Source: Blastochloris viridis (GTDB lineage Bacteria; Pseudomonadota; Alphaproteobacteria; UBA2136; UBA6156). Taken from it: a stretch of 64,000 nt of DNA. The stretch covers positions 562,607 to 626,606 of the forward strand of contig VAFM01000002.1 of the NCBI GenBank assembly GCA_005768725.1, read 5' to 3'. Under the pieces are notes generated by a model. It saw only the letters and a program-made list of their open reading frames with translations, made no database searches and had not been told where the DNA came from. Below, piece after piece: positions 1 to 8,657 of the stretch. Both the position numbers and the translations under genes were made by a program. How positions within the stretch are numbered: position 1 is the stretch's first letter; the number at the start of each line of letters is the position of its first letter.

Positions 1-2
1 TT

Positions 3-686
3 GTGCTGGCTGTGCCCCATGCGCTGGAGAAGACCTCCCCCATTGTCAAAGCCATTGAAGGGCATTCTAAAGCCCTTGCGGTGCGTTTCTTTGTCGATAG
101 CGCATCCGATATCAGCGGATTCCTTCGAACCGAATTTAACGCCGCCGGAGTGGCTGTAGAACCGGATGCCATCCAAATGATGGCATCCGGCTTGGGTGCC
201 GACCGTGAACTGGCCCGCCGAGAAGTGGAAAAGCTGCTGGTGTATGCCGGAGATGAGTTGCCGATTACCGTCGCCCACGTTCAGGCCTGTCTGGCAGGTG
301 CCATTCCTGCTGATGCGTTCCGTCTGGCCGAAGCGGTCGGTAGTCGTAACCGCACCGAAACCGACCGCCTGCTGCAGCACCTGATCCATCAGGGCGAAGA
401 TCTGACGCCCGCCTTCAGCCTTACCCTCAAACACCTGCAAAGTCTGAAAACGGCGCAGGCCATGAAAGCCCGTAACGAGCCGGAAGGCGAAATTCTCAAG
501 GTCACCGGCAAATTCCGCGCGCCGCGCAATGTCCAGAATGAGTTCCTCAAGCAGGTGCAGGCCTATCCCCCTGCTCGTCTGGCGGGTCTGTCGGCTTACG
601 CGACGGAAACCCTCTCCCAGGCCCGCTCCGGCCTGCTCGATCCCACACTTGCGCTCTCCCGCGCCCTGCTGGGTCTCAGCGCCTAA
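3..686 (+). CDS. holA: DNA polymerase III subunit delta, C-terminal part (gene cut by left edge)
   Basis: The frame is open to the first base, so the GTG at base 3 is not a start; 227 codons of a protein usually about 330-350 aa are visible. HolA is the clamp-loader subunit that opens the beta sliding clamp. What is seen is the end of the ATPase-like fold (the ADRELARREVEKL helix that follows 'MMASGLGAD') and the all-helical collar domain (LAEAVGSRNR..., then a run of helices with QAYPPARL near the end). In other proteobacteria holA follows lptE, which would lie off the left edge. A hairpin terminator follows the stop. Identification rests on motif pattern and length; confidence is good but not absolute because the N-terminal domain is missing. 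Confidence 0.8.
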   Translation: MLAVPHALEKTSPIVKAIEGHSKALAVRFFVDSASDISGFLRTEFNAAGVAVEPDAIQMMASGLGADRELARREVEKLLVYAGDELPITVAHVQACLAGAIPADAFRLAEAVGSRNRTETDRLLQHLIHQGEDLTPAFSLTLKHLQSLKTAQAMKARNEPEGEILKVTGKFRAPRNVQNEFLKQVQAYPPARLAGLSAYATETLSQARSGLLDPTLALSRALLGLSA

Positions 687-693
687 TACCTAT

Positions 694-722
694 AAAAAAA
701 ACCGGCCAAAGCCGGTTTTTTT
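694..722. terminator. Bidirectional intrinsic terminator between holA and the LpoA-like gene
   Basis: A perfect stem AAAAACCGGC / GCCGGTTTTT with a CAAA loop has A-runs on one side and T-runs on the other. It lies 8 bases after the holA stop and 7 bases before the stop of the convergent gene, so it can end both transcripts. Confidence 0.85.
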
Positions 723-728
723 GGTCTC

Positions 729-2348
729 TTAACGTTGCCAGCGCCAGCCAGCGGCCCCATCCGGACGCAGATCCGTCGGTAACGTCAGCGGCAGTAAATT
801 CAGTGCCGGTTTCTTGACTTCAAACTGTGTACCGATGCTCACCACATCCAGTCCGCGCTCGGTTAAGCCATTGCTACCAAAACGGAAGTAGCCGCCGCTA
901 CCGTAATAGCCTTCCGGACGGGTTAGCAGTTCGCCTACCGGTTTGCCGGTGCGCTGCTTCTCTCCCGCAATATCCGCCAGAATCCGGGCGGCATCGTAGC
1001 CGGTCACGGCCAAGGCGGTGGCATCTTCGCCAAAGCTGGCCTTGTAGCTCTGCTCAAAGCGCTGCACCTTGGGAGCCGCCGCGAATACCGCGCCGCGCAT
1101 ACCGCTGTTGGTACGCAAGAGGTCATTATTCTGCCAGAGGCCCGTGCCCAGCAGCATCACAGTGGCGTTGTTCACACCGTAGTAGCTCAACTGCGCCTTG
1201 ATCAGGGGCATCTTCGACGCAGGCGCCGGTACCAGTAACGCGTTGAAAGGCAAGGTGGACGATGTCGCCGAAGCACCGGTCAGCTGGCGGATGCTGGCGC
1301 CGATATCCGTCGCGTTCGGGTCAAAGTACGCCGTTCCGGTCACAGTCGCGCCCTCGCGGCGGCCCTCATCGGCAAAGGCTTCCAGAGCTTCTGTGCTGTA
1401 ATCCGTGCTGGGGGCCAAGACCGCCAGCTTGCGGTTGCCCTGCCGGATGGCTGCGCGTGCCGCCAGGCGGGCCTGCTCGCTCGGCAGGTAATTGAGTGCG
1501 TATACACCATGCCCCATTACACTTTTGTCATTGCTGAGGGCCAGAATCGGCGTGTTGCTGCCGTCAAAGGCTTCCGCGGTATCGCCTACGCCGTTGGCCA
1601 GCAGCGGGCCGACCACAATATCCACGCCCTGTTCGCGCAATGCCTTGGCGGCAGTGGCCGTTTGGGCGCCGTCACCGCTGTCCTGCACAATCAGCTCTAA
1701 ACGCGTACCGCGGCGGCCATCAAACTCACGCAGCCCCAATTGCAGCCCATGCAGAATGCTTGTCCCCACCTCCCCCAGTTGTCCGCTCAGCGGCAGAATC
1801 ACACCTACCCGTAGTACCATGCTGGCCTGCTGGCCCTGGAAGGTATCGTAAGCGGCGCGCAAGCGCTCATAACGCGAGCGGTCCGGCTGATCGGTCAGGC
1901 GTTCATAGCTGTTGAGCCACGGGTTGGCAGTTGCAGTGCCTTTTTCGGCCAGAAAACGCTCGGCCAACTGCAAAGCCAGACGGCCGCGCAGATCGCCCAC
2001 GGCCTGTCCCAGCGGGGTGGCGTCACGCAGGGTGCCGTCCAATACTTTAAAGGCTTCCTCGTCTTCGCCTAGTTGGCTGAGCGCCAGAGCCAAACCATAG
2101 CGCGATTGTCCACGCACCACACTGTCAGCATTGTTTACCAAAGGCTTATAGGTCTCAATGGCGGCAAGCCAGCGGCGCTCGCGGAGCGCCAGCGCACCGG
2201 CTTCCAGACCACCGGTGCCGGAGGCCATGACCGGCTGGCTGGCCCCTACCACAGGCGCCTGAGCCACGGCGGGTTGACTGAAAAAACCGAGGCTTACCAA
2301 AAAGGTGGTTGCCAGAAGGGTAGGAGAAAGGGCTATGCTGCGCGTCAT
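729..2348 (-). CDS. LpoA/LppC-like penicillin-binding protein activator, periplasmic
   Basis: 539 aa with an N-terminal signal peptide (MTRSIALSP..., cleavage near AVAQA at about residue 30), an alpha-helical TPR-like segment (about residues 40-150: LRERRWLAAIETY, ALALSQLGEDEEAF) and a type I periplasmic-binding fold starting at RVGVILPLSGQLGEVG (about residue 180) and running to the end. In E. coli LpoA such proteins activate PBP1a; the alphaproteobacterial relatives are annotated by homology only. I chose the ATG at 2348 rather than an upstream ATG at 2384 because it begins directly at the signal peptide. No lipobox cysteine is visible, so it is probably soluble or anchored differently from E. 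coli LpoA. It is divergent from yraN, with start codons overlapping; the usual rsmI gene is absent here. Confidence 0.8.
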   Translation of the reverse strand: MTRSIALSPTLLATTFLVSLGFFSQPAVAQAPVVGASQPVMASGTGGLEAGALALRERRWLAAIETYKPLVNNADSVVRGQSRYGLALALSQLGEDEEAFKVLDGTLRDATPLGQAVGDLRGRLALQLAERFLAEKGTATANPWLNSYERLTDQPDRSRYERLRAAYDTFQGQQASMVLRVGVILPLSGQLGEVGTSILHGLQLGLREFDGRRGTRLELIVQDSGDGAQTATAAKALREQGVDIVVGPLLANGVGDTAEAFDGSNTPILALSNDKSVMGHGVYALNYLPSEQARLAARAAIRQGNRKLAVLAPSTDYSTEALEAFADEGRREGATVTGTAYFDPNATDIGASIRQLTGASATSSTLPFNALLVPAPASKMPLIKAQLSYYGVNNATVMLLGTGLWQNNDLLRTNSGMRGAVFAAAPKVQRFEQSYKASFGEDATALAVTGYDAARILADIAGEKQRTGKPVGELLTRPEGYYGSGGYFRFGSNGLTERGLDVVSIGTQFEVKKPALNLLPLTLPTDLRPDGAAGWRWQR

Positions 2349-2718
2349 GATGCAAAGCCTACCCCTGCTCTCGCGGCTTGCCAAGCGCCTGCCGGTACAT
2401 GTGCGTGGTGCGTTGGCCGAAAAAGCGGCGCTGGTAAGTTACCTGATACGTGGCTTTACACCCCTCACCGTCTCGCAGCATCTGGCGCAGACCGACCTGA
2501 CGCTGCGCCGTGGCAACTTGATTCTCTTGGTGGAAGTTAAATACCGCACCACGCGCGAGCGTGGCCATCTGGCACTTACACCCGCTCAAAAGGCACGCCT
2601 TAACCGGCAGGCGCGCAGTGTCGCCGCTCGTTATCCAGCGTGTACGGTGCGTCTCGAGGTCTGTCTGCTCTTCCCGCATTGGCCGTTTCAGCAGCGTATA
2701 CCGTTGCAGGATGCCTGA
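2347..2718 (+). CDS. yraN: YraN/UPF0102 family nuclease-like protein
   Basis: About 123 aa. The UPF0102 pattern is visible: AEKAALVSYLIRGF near the N-terminus, an aspartate in TDLTLRRGN, then LLVEVKYR (the E-x-K of the restriction-endonuclease-like core) followed by LTPAQKARLNRQA. Family function is unsettled; a Holliday-junction-nuclease-like fold is known. Two adjacent ATGs (2347, 2350) are possible starts; upstream in-frame ATGs at 2305 and 2335 would run deep into the opposite gene. The start overlaps the start of the LpoA-like gene on the other strand, so no normal promoter spacing exists between them. The lpoA-yraN-dolP order matches the enterobacterial cluster (without diaA), which supports the assignment. 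Confidence 0.75.
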   Translation: MMQSLPLLSRLAKRLPVHVRGALAEKAALVSYLIRGFTPLTVSQHLAQTDLTLRRGNLILLVEVKYRTTRERGHLALTPAQKARLNRQARSVAARYPACTVRLEVCLLFPHWPFQQRIPLQDA

Positions 2719-2814
2719 ATTCATCGCTGATAAACGCCAAGACTTTTGTCGACACGCGTGGTTGACAGGTACCCGCCGCGTTTCCTACCATCGGGTAACA
2801 AGAAAGTTTTCCCG

Positions 2815-3447
2815 ATGTTTGCCTCTCCCCTTCGCTCCACGGCCCTCGCCACCACGCTGGTTCTCTCTACGCTGTTGGGTGGGTGTGCGGCGCCGCTAAT
2901 CATCGGTGGCGCGGCTACCGCCGGTTACGTGGGTCTGCAGAACCGCACGACCCAGCAAATTGCGGCCGATACCGAGGTGAAGCTGCGCATCAAGGATGCC
3001 CTCACTCAGGCGCGCGGTAACTACTTTGTCGATGTTGGTATTGATGTCTTTTACGGGAATGTCTTGCTGACCGGCGTCGTCCCCACGCAGGCGGAAGGCG
3101 AGCAGGTGCTGGATCTGGCTCGCCGCACGGTCGGCGTCCAGAAGGTGTATAACGAACTCTTTGTCGGCAGCGCCTATACCGCGGGCCAAAAAGCCAAGGA
3201 TGCCTGGATATCGGCGCAGATTCAGCCGCGCCTGCTCGGTGCGAAGGATGCCTACCCGCTCAACTACCTCATCACAGTCGTGAATAATCACGTCTACATC
3301 ATGGGAGACGCGCTGACGCAGGGCGAAAAGGATCACGTGTTGCACATCTTGCGGACCACGCGCGGTGTTCAGCAAGTGCATGATTATCTTGTGATAAAAG
3401 GTGTGAATCCCGATGATGACCGGGCCAATGTTGTCAAGCGCAACTAG
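2815..3447 (+). CDS. dolP: DolP-like outer-membrane lipoprotein with two BON domains
   Basis: 210 aa. A lipoprotein signal peptide ends at LLGGC (Cys at about residue 24). Two BON domains follow: the first around residues 50-110 (TEVKLRIKDAL ... DVFYGNVLLTG), the second around 125-195 (DAWISAQIQPRLL ... VYIMGDAL). DolP (YraP) binds anionic phospholipid in the outer membrane and supports envelope integrity. The ATG at 2815 starts right at the signal peptide; the longer frame from 2746 adds residues with no signal character. The gene follows yraN by 96 bases and is closed by a clear terminator. Confidence 0.85.
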   Translation: MFASPLRSTALATTLVLSTLLGGCAAPLIIGGAATAGYVGLQNRTTQQIAADTEVKLRIKDALTQARGNYFVDVGIDVFYGNVLLTGVVPTQAEGEQVLDLARRTVGVQKVYNELFVGSAYTAGQKAKDAWISAQIQPRLLGAKDAYPLNYLITVVNNHVYIMGDALTQGEKDHVLHILRTTRGVQQVHDYLVIKGVNPDDDRANVVKRN

Positions 3448-3467
3448 TTGCTAAGACCTCTGTCTCA

Positions 3468-3489
3468 GACGCCCTCTGGGCGTCTTTTT
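3468..3489 (+). terminator. Intrinsic terminator after dolP
   Basis: Stem GACGCCC / GGGCGTC with a TCT loop, followed by TTTTT, 20 bases after the dolP stop. Confidence 0.85.
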
Positions 3490-4149
3490 GATGCGTATGT
3501 GAAAAGTATGAACAGTCTCTGGCGGGATCTTTTTAAGCCTCTCTGCGTTACCCTGTAGCGAGAGCACTTCTTTAATATCAGTGAATTAACGTTCTTGAGG
3601 ATCTCTCCATCTGCGTTTGTGGAACTCTGTGAATCATGTTGCATGTTTCTGTGAAACATAGCCCGATTCCACAGGGGCGACAGCTTCATGCTCATCACTT
3701 CAGGCGAAGCTGCCGAAACGGCGTTTCACAACTCCACAGTGCCGTGCACACAAAGTAAGCAAAGCGCGGAATAGGTCTTGCCTCAGACGTCAAGGGTGCC
3801 TAAAATGGCATCATACCCCTCGGAAGGGTCCCGAAAGTTTTTGCAACACGCGAAAACACCCTCAAAAACGCTTGAAAAGGCGTTTCACAAATTGTGTGAA
3901 TTTCCAAAATCCGCGCTCACACACAGGTCTAATTTGTGAATAAGCATTTACATAAAAGTTATTCTCATAAAATCAAAGGGGATAGCTAGGCTTCGTTGTG
4001 CGCCGCACAATAAAGTGTGAAAGCTCTGTAAAAGATGGCCTGAAACCGAAAAGATCTGCAATTTCAAGTCTTCATGTGTGACATGAAAAGCGCATTTTGC
4101 GTGATAATGTATGCACTCATGTAGGGTGTCATGAGGAGAGGGTGTGACG
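3490..4149. other. AT-rich non-coding stretch with clustered TGTGRA motifs, one matching the DnaA box
   Basis: No convincing gene lies here. TGTGAA/TGTGGA or the reverse complement occurs at 3618, 3628, 3650, 3668, 3725, 3733, 3884, 3895, 3935 and 4016. The copy at 3935-3943 is TGTGAATAA, which fits the DnaA-box consensus TGTGNATAA exactly. It is followed by an AT-rich run (3941-3980) that could be an unwinding element. A small inverted repeat AAACGC...GCGTTT lies near 3876-3885. It may be a replication origin or a dense regulator-binding region; I cannot decide from sequence alone. The 77-codon reading frame on the - strand here has no coding signals. Confidence 0.5.
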
Positions 4150-5397
4150 TTAGACGAGGGGGAGCGGACGCAGAATGCGTTGTAAAATACTGTTCAGCAG
4201 CGGCCATCCGGCGTCCGTCAGATGAAGATGGCTGCGTGTACGCTTTAACAGGCCTTTCGAGATCAAAAAGGCCACTTCATCGGTGTCAATTGCCGCTTTA
4301 TACAGCGCCTCTGGAGAGTGTTTTAAGAGGGAGTCCATATCAACACCCTCTGCAAGACGTAAACCTGCAAAAAACGCTTCCTGAATCGCTTCAGCAGGTG
4401 TGAGCTCGGTGACGTGCAAAACGCGCGAAATATCCTCTACAGCACGGAAATAACTGTCGGGATGCTTCAAAACACGTGTCGCTAAAACATCACGGGGAGA
4501 GGTGTGCAGGCGGCCGTGAGCTCCCGGTCCGAAGCCGGCATAATCGCCATAACGCCAGATGTGCAGGTTATGGCGGCATTCCTTGCCCGGCTTGCAGAAA
4601 TTGCTGATCTCATAATTACTATAGTTATGCTGCCGCAGAATCTGACGCGTTTCTTCAAAGAAAACATGCTCTTGATCGCTGTCCAGAGGCTCCCACGCGC
4701 CGCGCCGTACAGCTGTGTAAAACGCTGTGTTGGGTTCGATCGTCAGCTGATAGGCGGAAATATGACTTAAACCGCGGTCAGCAAGGAAATGCAGCAGTTC
4801 GCGCCAGTCGGCGATATCCTGATTCGGTAAGCCATAGATCACGTCGGCATTTACGTTGTCAAAAACGCTCTGCGCGGCATCCAGCGTGGCTAGAGCATCG
4901 CTAACACTATGTTCGCGGCCTAAAAAGGTGAGCCATTCGGGTTTAAGGCCTTGAATGCCGATGCTGATGCGGTTAACGCCACAGGATTTAAGATCTTGAA
5001 AAAACTGTTGTGCTTCAACCGGAGAGGCAAAACTGGTAGGGTTACACTCGACGGTGACTTCCATATCCGGCTCTGGCGGAGCAATTTCGGTCAATCCGAT
5101 GATGAGCTTTTCCAATGTTTTGGGAGACATCAGGCTAGGCGTGCCGCCCCCGAAAAACACGCTGGTGAGAGAGCTGTGTGTAGGCCGGAATTGTACCTTT
5201 TGTGAAGGGGTAATGACTCCATGATCATGAAAATGCCGAAACTCACGCAAAACGGCGTTGAGATAGTCCTGCTCGCGTGGGGCGCTGGCATGGCTGTTGA
5301 AGTCGCAATACGGGCACTTGGCCTTGCACCAAGGCCAGTGCACATAGGCTGCCAAAGGAGTTGGCGATGCCCTGAATTCCTGTAAGGAATCACTCAC
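4150..5397 (-). CDS. hemW: HemW, radical SAM heme chaperone
   Basis: 415 aa. The radical-SAM cluster motif CxxxCxxC is visible as CKAKCPYCDF at about residues 24-31, preceded by AAYVHWPW as in HemW/HemN-like proteins. SAM-binding and glycine motifs follow (FFGGGTPSL, VECNPTS, RISIGIQG), and the C-terminal HemW domain (GFGPGAHGRL, YFRAVEDI). HemW carries heme to target proteins and is often misnamed as coproporphyrinogen oxidase. It is last in an rph-rdgB-hemW unit, two bases after the rdgB stop, so translation is probably coupled. Length is normal. Confidence 0.92.
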   Translation of the reverse strand: MSDSLQEFRASPTPLAAYVHWPWCKAKCPYCDFNSHASAPREQDYLNAVLREFRHFHDHGVITPSQKVQFRPTHSSLTSVFFGGGTPSLMSPKTLEKLIIGLTEIAPPEPDMEVTVECNPTSFASPVEAQQFFQDLKSCGVNRISIGIQGLKPEWLTFLGREHSVSDALATLDAAQSVFDNVNADVIYGLPNQDIADWRELLHFLADRGLSHISAYQLTIEPNTAFYTAVRRGAWEPLDSDQEHVFFEETRQILRQHNYSNYEISNFCKPGKECRHNLHIWRYGDYAGFGPGAHGRLHTSPRDVLATRVLKHPDSYFRAVEDISRVLHVTELTPAEAIQEAFFAGLRLAEGVDMDSLLKHSPEALYKAAIDTDEVAFLISKGLLKRTRSHLHLTDAGWPLLNSILQRILRPLPLV

Positions 5398-5399
5398 GT

Positions 5400-6005
5400 T
5401 TAAGACTCCAGCCAGGCGGCGGGTTGGCGCAAGGCAGCGCCACGATGGGAGAAGCTGTGTTTGGCCTCAGCGGTCATCTCTGCAAATGTCTGTAACTGGC
5501 CCTCAGGGCGGAACACAGGGTCATACCCAAAACCTTTTTCGCCACGCGCATCGAGTGTAATAACGCCTTCGCACACGCCCTCAAAAAACGTTGTAACGCC
5601 TTGCGGAGACTGCAAGGCCAGAACACACACGAAGCGCGCCTGCCGTTGTTTCTCCGGCGTCTCCTTCAGTGCGTTTAAGAGCTTTTCCCACCCTCCGTAG
5701 TGCGCCGTATCGACGCCTGGCGCGCCGTTTAAGGTAAGCACTTTCAGACCAGAATCATCGGCCAGAGTCCAACAGCCGGTCGCAAGGCGTCCTTGGGTTG
5801 CTTTCAATTCAGCGTTGGCATGGAAGGTTGTGCCCGTTTCTTCGGGCGCGGGCAGGCCTTCCTCGGCAAGTGTGCGCATGCGGAACCCGAAGGGAGAGAG
5901 GAGCGTTTCTAATTCACGCGCCTTGCCGACGTTGTGTGTTGCAAGGAGCAGCGTCTCGCCGCGTTGGGGGCGATTTTCCAGTAAATTCGGGGCATTAAGA
6001 GTCAT
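5400..6005 (-). CDS. rdgB: RdgB, ITP/XTP pyrophosphatase
   Basis: 201 aa. It removes inosine and xanthosine triphosphates from the nucleotide pool. Seen: the N-terminal LLATHNVGKARELETLL motif, TLADDSGLKV (catalytic aspartates), APGVDTAHYGG, and the C-terminal GFGYDPVF and SHRGAAL motifs, all in family order. The ATG at 6005 is preferred over an upstream in-frame TTG at 6026; neither has a strong Shine-Dalgarno. It lies between rph and hemW. Confidence 0.92.
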   Translation of the reverse strand: MTLNAPNLLENRPQRGETLLLATHNVGKARELETLLSPFGFRMRTLAEEGLPAPEETGTTFHANAELKATQGRLATGCWTLADDSGLKVLTLNGAPGVDTAHYGGWEKLLNALKETPEKQRQARFVCVLALQSPQGVTTFFEGVCEGVITLDARGEKGFGYDPVFRPEGQLQTFAEMTAEAKHSFSHRGAALRQPAAWLES

Positions 6006-6123
6006 CGGGAGTGGCTTTCGGGTCAAGTCTGAAAACAGTGCGCAAGCAGCATCGAGAGAGTTGTGTGGTGTTTGTGCAATGAGTAGGTATTTACTTAAAT
6101 TTGACGGGTTGAAAATCAGACGA

Positions 6124-6867
6124 TTAGGCGCTCATTGCGAGTGCCTGCTGTTGCAGATCGATAAGCTGGCGAATGCCTTGGGCAGCATAATCTTTCATCA
6201 GGGCAATCTCGGCATCCTTCACGGGGCGTTGCTCGGCGGAGACCTGAACCTCAATCCAGTCGCCACTGGCCGACATGACAAAGTTCGCATCGGCGTGTGT
6301 CTGGCTGTCTTCGGCATAATCCATGTCCAGAATAACGCCCGTATCTGTAAGTCCGCAGGAAATGGCGGCCACAGGCTCTCGCAATACAGGGCCTCTCAGC
6401 AGTTTTTTGGAAGCGCATTCGCGCAAAGCCAGCGCAGCGGCAATATAGCTGCCGGTAATGGCTGCTGTGCGCGTTCCGCCATCGGCGACCAGTACATCGC
6501 AATCGAGCCAGAGAGTCAGGCCATCCATGTCGGAGAGGGTGCAAATGCTGCGCAGGGAGCGGCCAATAAGGCGTTGAATTTCAACGGTGCGGCCGTCCTG
6601 CTTGCCGCGTGTCGCTTCACGGTCTTTGCGTTCGCCTGTTGCGCGCGGCAACATGCCGTACTCGGCTGTTAGCCAGCCCTGGCCTTTGCCTTTCAGCCAT
6701 TGCGGCACTTTGGTTTGCACGCTGGCCGTGCAAATCACCTCGGTACGACCAAACTGAATAAGGCAGCTGCCTTCCGCGTAAGGGTTGCAACCGGTCGTAA
6801 TACGCACTTCACGCAGCTCGTTGGCGGTGCGTCCGTCAGCGCGCAGAGGGGTAGATGGTGTGGTCAT
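6124..6867 (-). CDS. rph: RNase PH
   Basis: 247 aa phosphorolytic 3'-5' exoribonuclease for tRNA 3' trimming. Motifs seen: R-x-D-G-R-T near the N-terminus (LRADGRTANELR), GWLTAEYGMLPRATGERKDREA, the RLIGRSLRSI segment, LWLDCDVLVADGGTRTAAITG, and LDMDYAEDS. Full length, with no frameshift like that of some E. coli K-12 strains. AAGGA sits about 10 bases upstream of the ATG. It is the first gene of the rph-rdgB-hemW unit; hrcA, the frequent alphaproteobacterial neighbour, is not present upstream. Confidence 0.95.
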   Translation of the reverse strand: MTTPSTPLRADGRTANELREVRITTGCNPYAEGSCLIQFGRTEVICTASVQTKVPQWLKGKGQGWLTAEYGMLPRATGERKDREATRGKQDGRTVEIQRLIGRSLRSICTLSDMDGLTLWLDCDVLVADGGTRTAAITGSYIAAALALRECASKKLLRGPVLREPVAAISCGLTDTGVILDMDYAEDSQTHADANFVMSASGDWIEVQVSAEQRPVKDAEIALMKDYAAQGIRQLIDLQQQALAMSA

Positions 6868-7011
6868 GATAAAAATCCTTTTAATCGTCCCTCAAGAGGT
6901 GGGTCTGACCTTTAAGGAAGCTTGGCCGGAAAGGCAAGCTTTCTGGCAGTGCGTTCAATGATGCATGTGAAACATTGAACGGAAGTGACGCATTATAGCA
7001 CTTATTGAATA

Positions 7012-7479
7012 TTAGGATTGATAGTGACTTATGCTTTCAACAACGAAGTTGATATGGTCTTTGGGTGATATTTTTCGCTTGGCTGCAACAAGGTCCCCCT
7101 GGGGGCTGTAAATGAAAATATCACGCGAAAGACCCATATAAGTGCGCCCGTACATGCTCTTCTGCACCCAGGAATGAAACTGATTTGCAAGGATTTGCGC
7201 GTTATCGCTCAGTAAATCGAAGTTAAGACCTTCTTTTTGCTTGAATTTGACGAGAGTGGCGGGGGCATCGGGGCTGATGCCATAGGTGATTGCGTTCAGC
7301 TTGCTCAAAACGTCCTTATTATCCCGTATGGCACAGGCTTGCTCTGTACAGCCAGATGTCATGGCTTTCGGGTAAAAGTAAATAACTACAAACTTACCTA
7401 GCGTTTCTGCGATCTGTACAGGGGTGCCGTCTTGGTTGAGAAGCTCAAGATGAGGGATCGTGCGGGGAGCTTGCTGCAT
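7012..7479 (-). CDS. bcp: Bcp/PrxQ-type thioredoxin-dependent peroxiredoxin
   Basis: 155 aa. The peroxidatic Cys lies in TSGCTEQAC (about residue 44) with the resolving Cys five residues later, as in atypical two-Cys BCP enzymes; the preceding VVIYFYPKAMT strand is typical. It reduces peroxides using thioredoxin. Upstream, towards 7628, a divergent gene starts about 150 bases away, so both may share a regulatory region. The 144 bases between this gene's end and rph hold nothing recognisable. Confidence 0.9.
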   Translation of the reverse strand: MQQAPRTIPHLELLNQDGTPVQIAETLGKFVVIYFYPKAMTSGCTEQACAIRDNKDVLSKLNAITYGISPDAPATLVKFKQKEGLNFDLLSDNAQILANQFHSWVQKSMYGRTYMGLSRDIFIYSPQGDLVAAKRKISPKDHINFVVESISHYQS

Positions 7480-7627
7480 GGCGTGTCGTTCCTTTCCTTT
7501 GTCAGTGGGCAGATGCTAGGCATTGTCATGACCTCTGGCAATCCCAAATGCGTCTGGCTGGCGTATAAAGGAGTGTAATGAGGTCGCCGAAGCAGTGTGT
7601 GACCTGAAATAGAAGGGGATAGGGATT

Positions 7628-8104
7628 GTGAAACAATCGACAAAAGCGAGCGCTGAACGGCAGACAAATAAAGCGAGTCAGAGCGCCAAGAAGACTGTTG
7701 CAGATAAGAATGCAAAGGCGGATCTCGCAAAAGAAAATTCTAGCTTTCAAAAGAAAGCAAGCGTGACAGGATGGATTCAGGATGCCTCTTTGGAGACGTC
7801 TTTAGCATCTTTTGGATATGAGCCGAAGCCGGGTGAGCGTGAGGTTGAGTTTTCGGTCGCGATGCGCCGTCGCCAGGAAGAGGGGCGTGATTATGCTGAA
7901 CTACGTGGCCGGGCTCTGATCCATGCCTCCGGAAACGTCCTGGCGCTCGCTGAGGCCAGCTACGTGGCGGAAATGGGGACGGATGAGAGTGAGGCCGTTT
8001 TGGTTCAGGGCATGTATCCATCCCTGCGCGACGCGCTCCAATCGCTGCTGCAAATGGCTGGGCACACCCCGCCATTACCAGAATCTCTGGAAAATGCGGC
8101 CTAA
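7628..8104 (+). CDS. Hypothetical protein, lysine-rich N-terminus, possibly SecB-like fold
   Basis: 158 aa from a GTG start, with AAGGGGA 12 bases upstream. The first 45 residues are Lys/Ala/Ser-rich and probably disordered. The rest (VEFSVAMRRRQEEG ... AELRGRALIHASG ... YPSLRDALQSLLQMAGHTPPLPESL) has alternating strand/helix character. The segment from about residue 85 to the end loosely resembles the last strand, helix and PPL loop of SecB-like chaperones, but this is only visual and no name is justified. No signal peptide or membrane segment. It is monocistronic, closed by a terminator shared with the convergent YggT gene. Confidence 0.6.
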   Translation: MKQSTKASAERQTNKASQSAKKTVADKNAKADLAKENSSFQKKASVTGWIQDASLETSLASFGYEPKPGEREVEFSVAMRRRQEEGRDYAELRGRALIHASGNVLALAEASYVAEMGTDESEAVLVQGMYPSLRDALQSLLQMAGHTPPLPESLENAA

Positions 8105-8248
8105 AATAGGTCGTATTTTTTTGCCATAGAGGGTGTCCAGGAGGAATTCTAGGTGATGCATATAGGCAATAATGTGTGTCTTGTGTGCTTTAGAAGAAAA
8201 TCTTTAGATTCATGAAAACAACCGCCTAAACACTAGCCTATGGTGAGA

Positions 8249-8271
8249 AAAAGCCCCTTATCGGGGCTTTA
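8249..8271. terminator. Bidirectional terminator between the 158-aa gene and yggT-like gene
   Basis: Stem AAAGCCCC / CGGGGCTTT with loop TTAT between convergent genes; A-run on the left, TTT on the right. Confidence 0.75.
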
Positions 8272-8292
8272 AACTGATAAATAAGGGATTTT

Positions 8293-8592
8293 CTAGTGGA
8301 TCATGCTGGCAGCGAATGTGCTGATGACTTTCAGAATTCCGTTACGAATGAACACAATTGCCACGATCAGAACAACGGGGGTCAGGTCCAGTCCGCCGAT
8401 CAGGGGAACATAGGGGCGCAGCTTTTCCAACACAGGCTCCGTAATATTCCGCAGGATGCGAACCAGGGGGTTGAGGGGGTCTGGATTGACCCAGCTGAAG
8501 ATAGCTACGGCAATGATAATGCACATATAAATCAGCAGAAGCGAGTCGATGATATTGACCGCAGCCAGCAGGGGGTAGGCGATGGCGTACAT
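8293..8592 (-). CDS. YggT family integral membrane protein
   Basis: 99 aa with two hydrophobic segments (about residues 7-30 and 68-90). Between them are the family signature FSWVNPDPLNPLVRILRNIT and the second-half PVLEKLRPYVPLIGGLDLTPVVL. YggT proteins occur near pyrroline-5-carboxylate reductase or division genes in many bacteria; their biochemical role is not established. The ATG at 8592 has AAGGAG-like purines upstream. Divergent from the thioredoxin-fold gene at 8658. Confidence 0.9.
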   Translation of the reverse strand: MYAIAYPLLAAVNIIDSLLLIYMCIIIAVAIFSWVNPDPLNPLVRILRNITEPVLEKLRPYVPLIGGLDLTPVVLIVAIVFIRNGILKVISTFAASMIH

Positions 8593-8657
8593 GGTTGTCT
8601 CCTTTTTTTCTGTTTATAGATAGCATATCCTGAAGGAAAAGAAAGAGAACCTCCGAA

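Noticed and set aside
3465..3698. 77-codon - strand frame in the dolP-hemW spacer
   Set aside because: No Shine-Dalgarno, no domain, and base composition of non-coding DNA; it also overlaps the dolP terminator.
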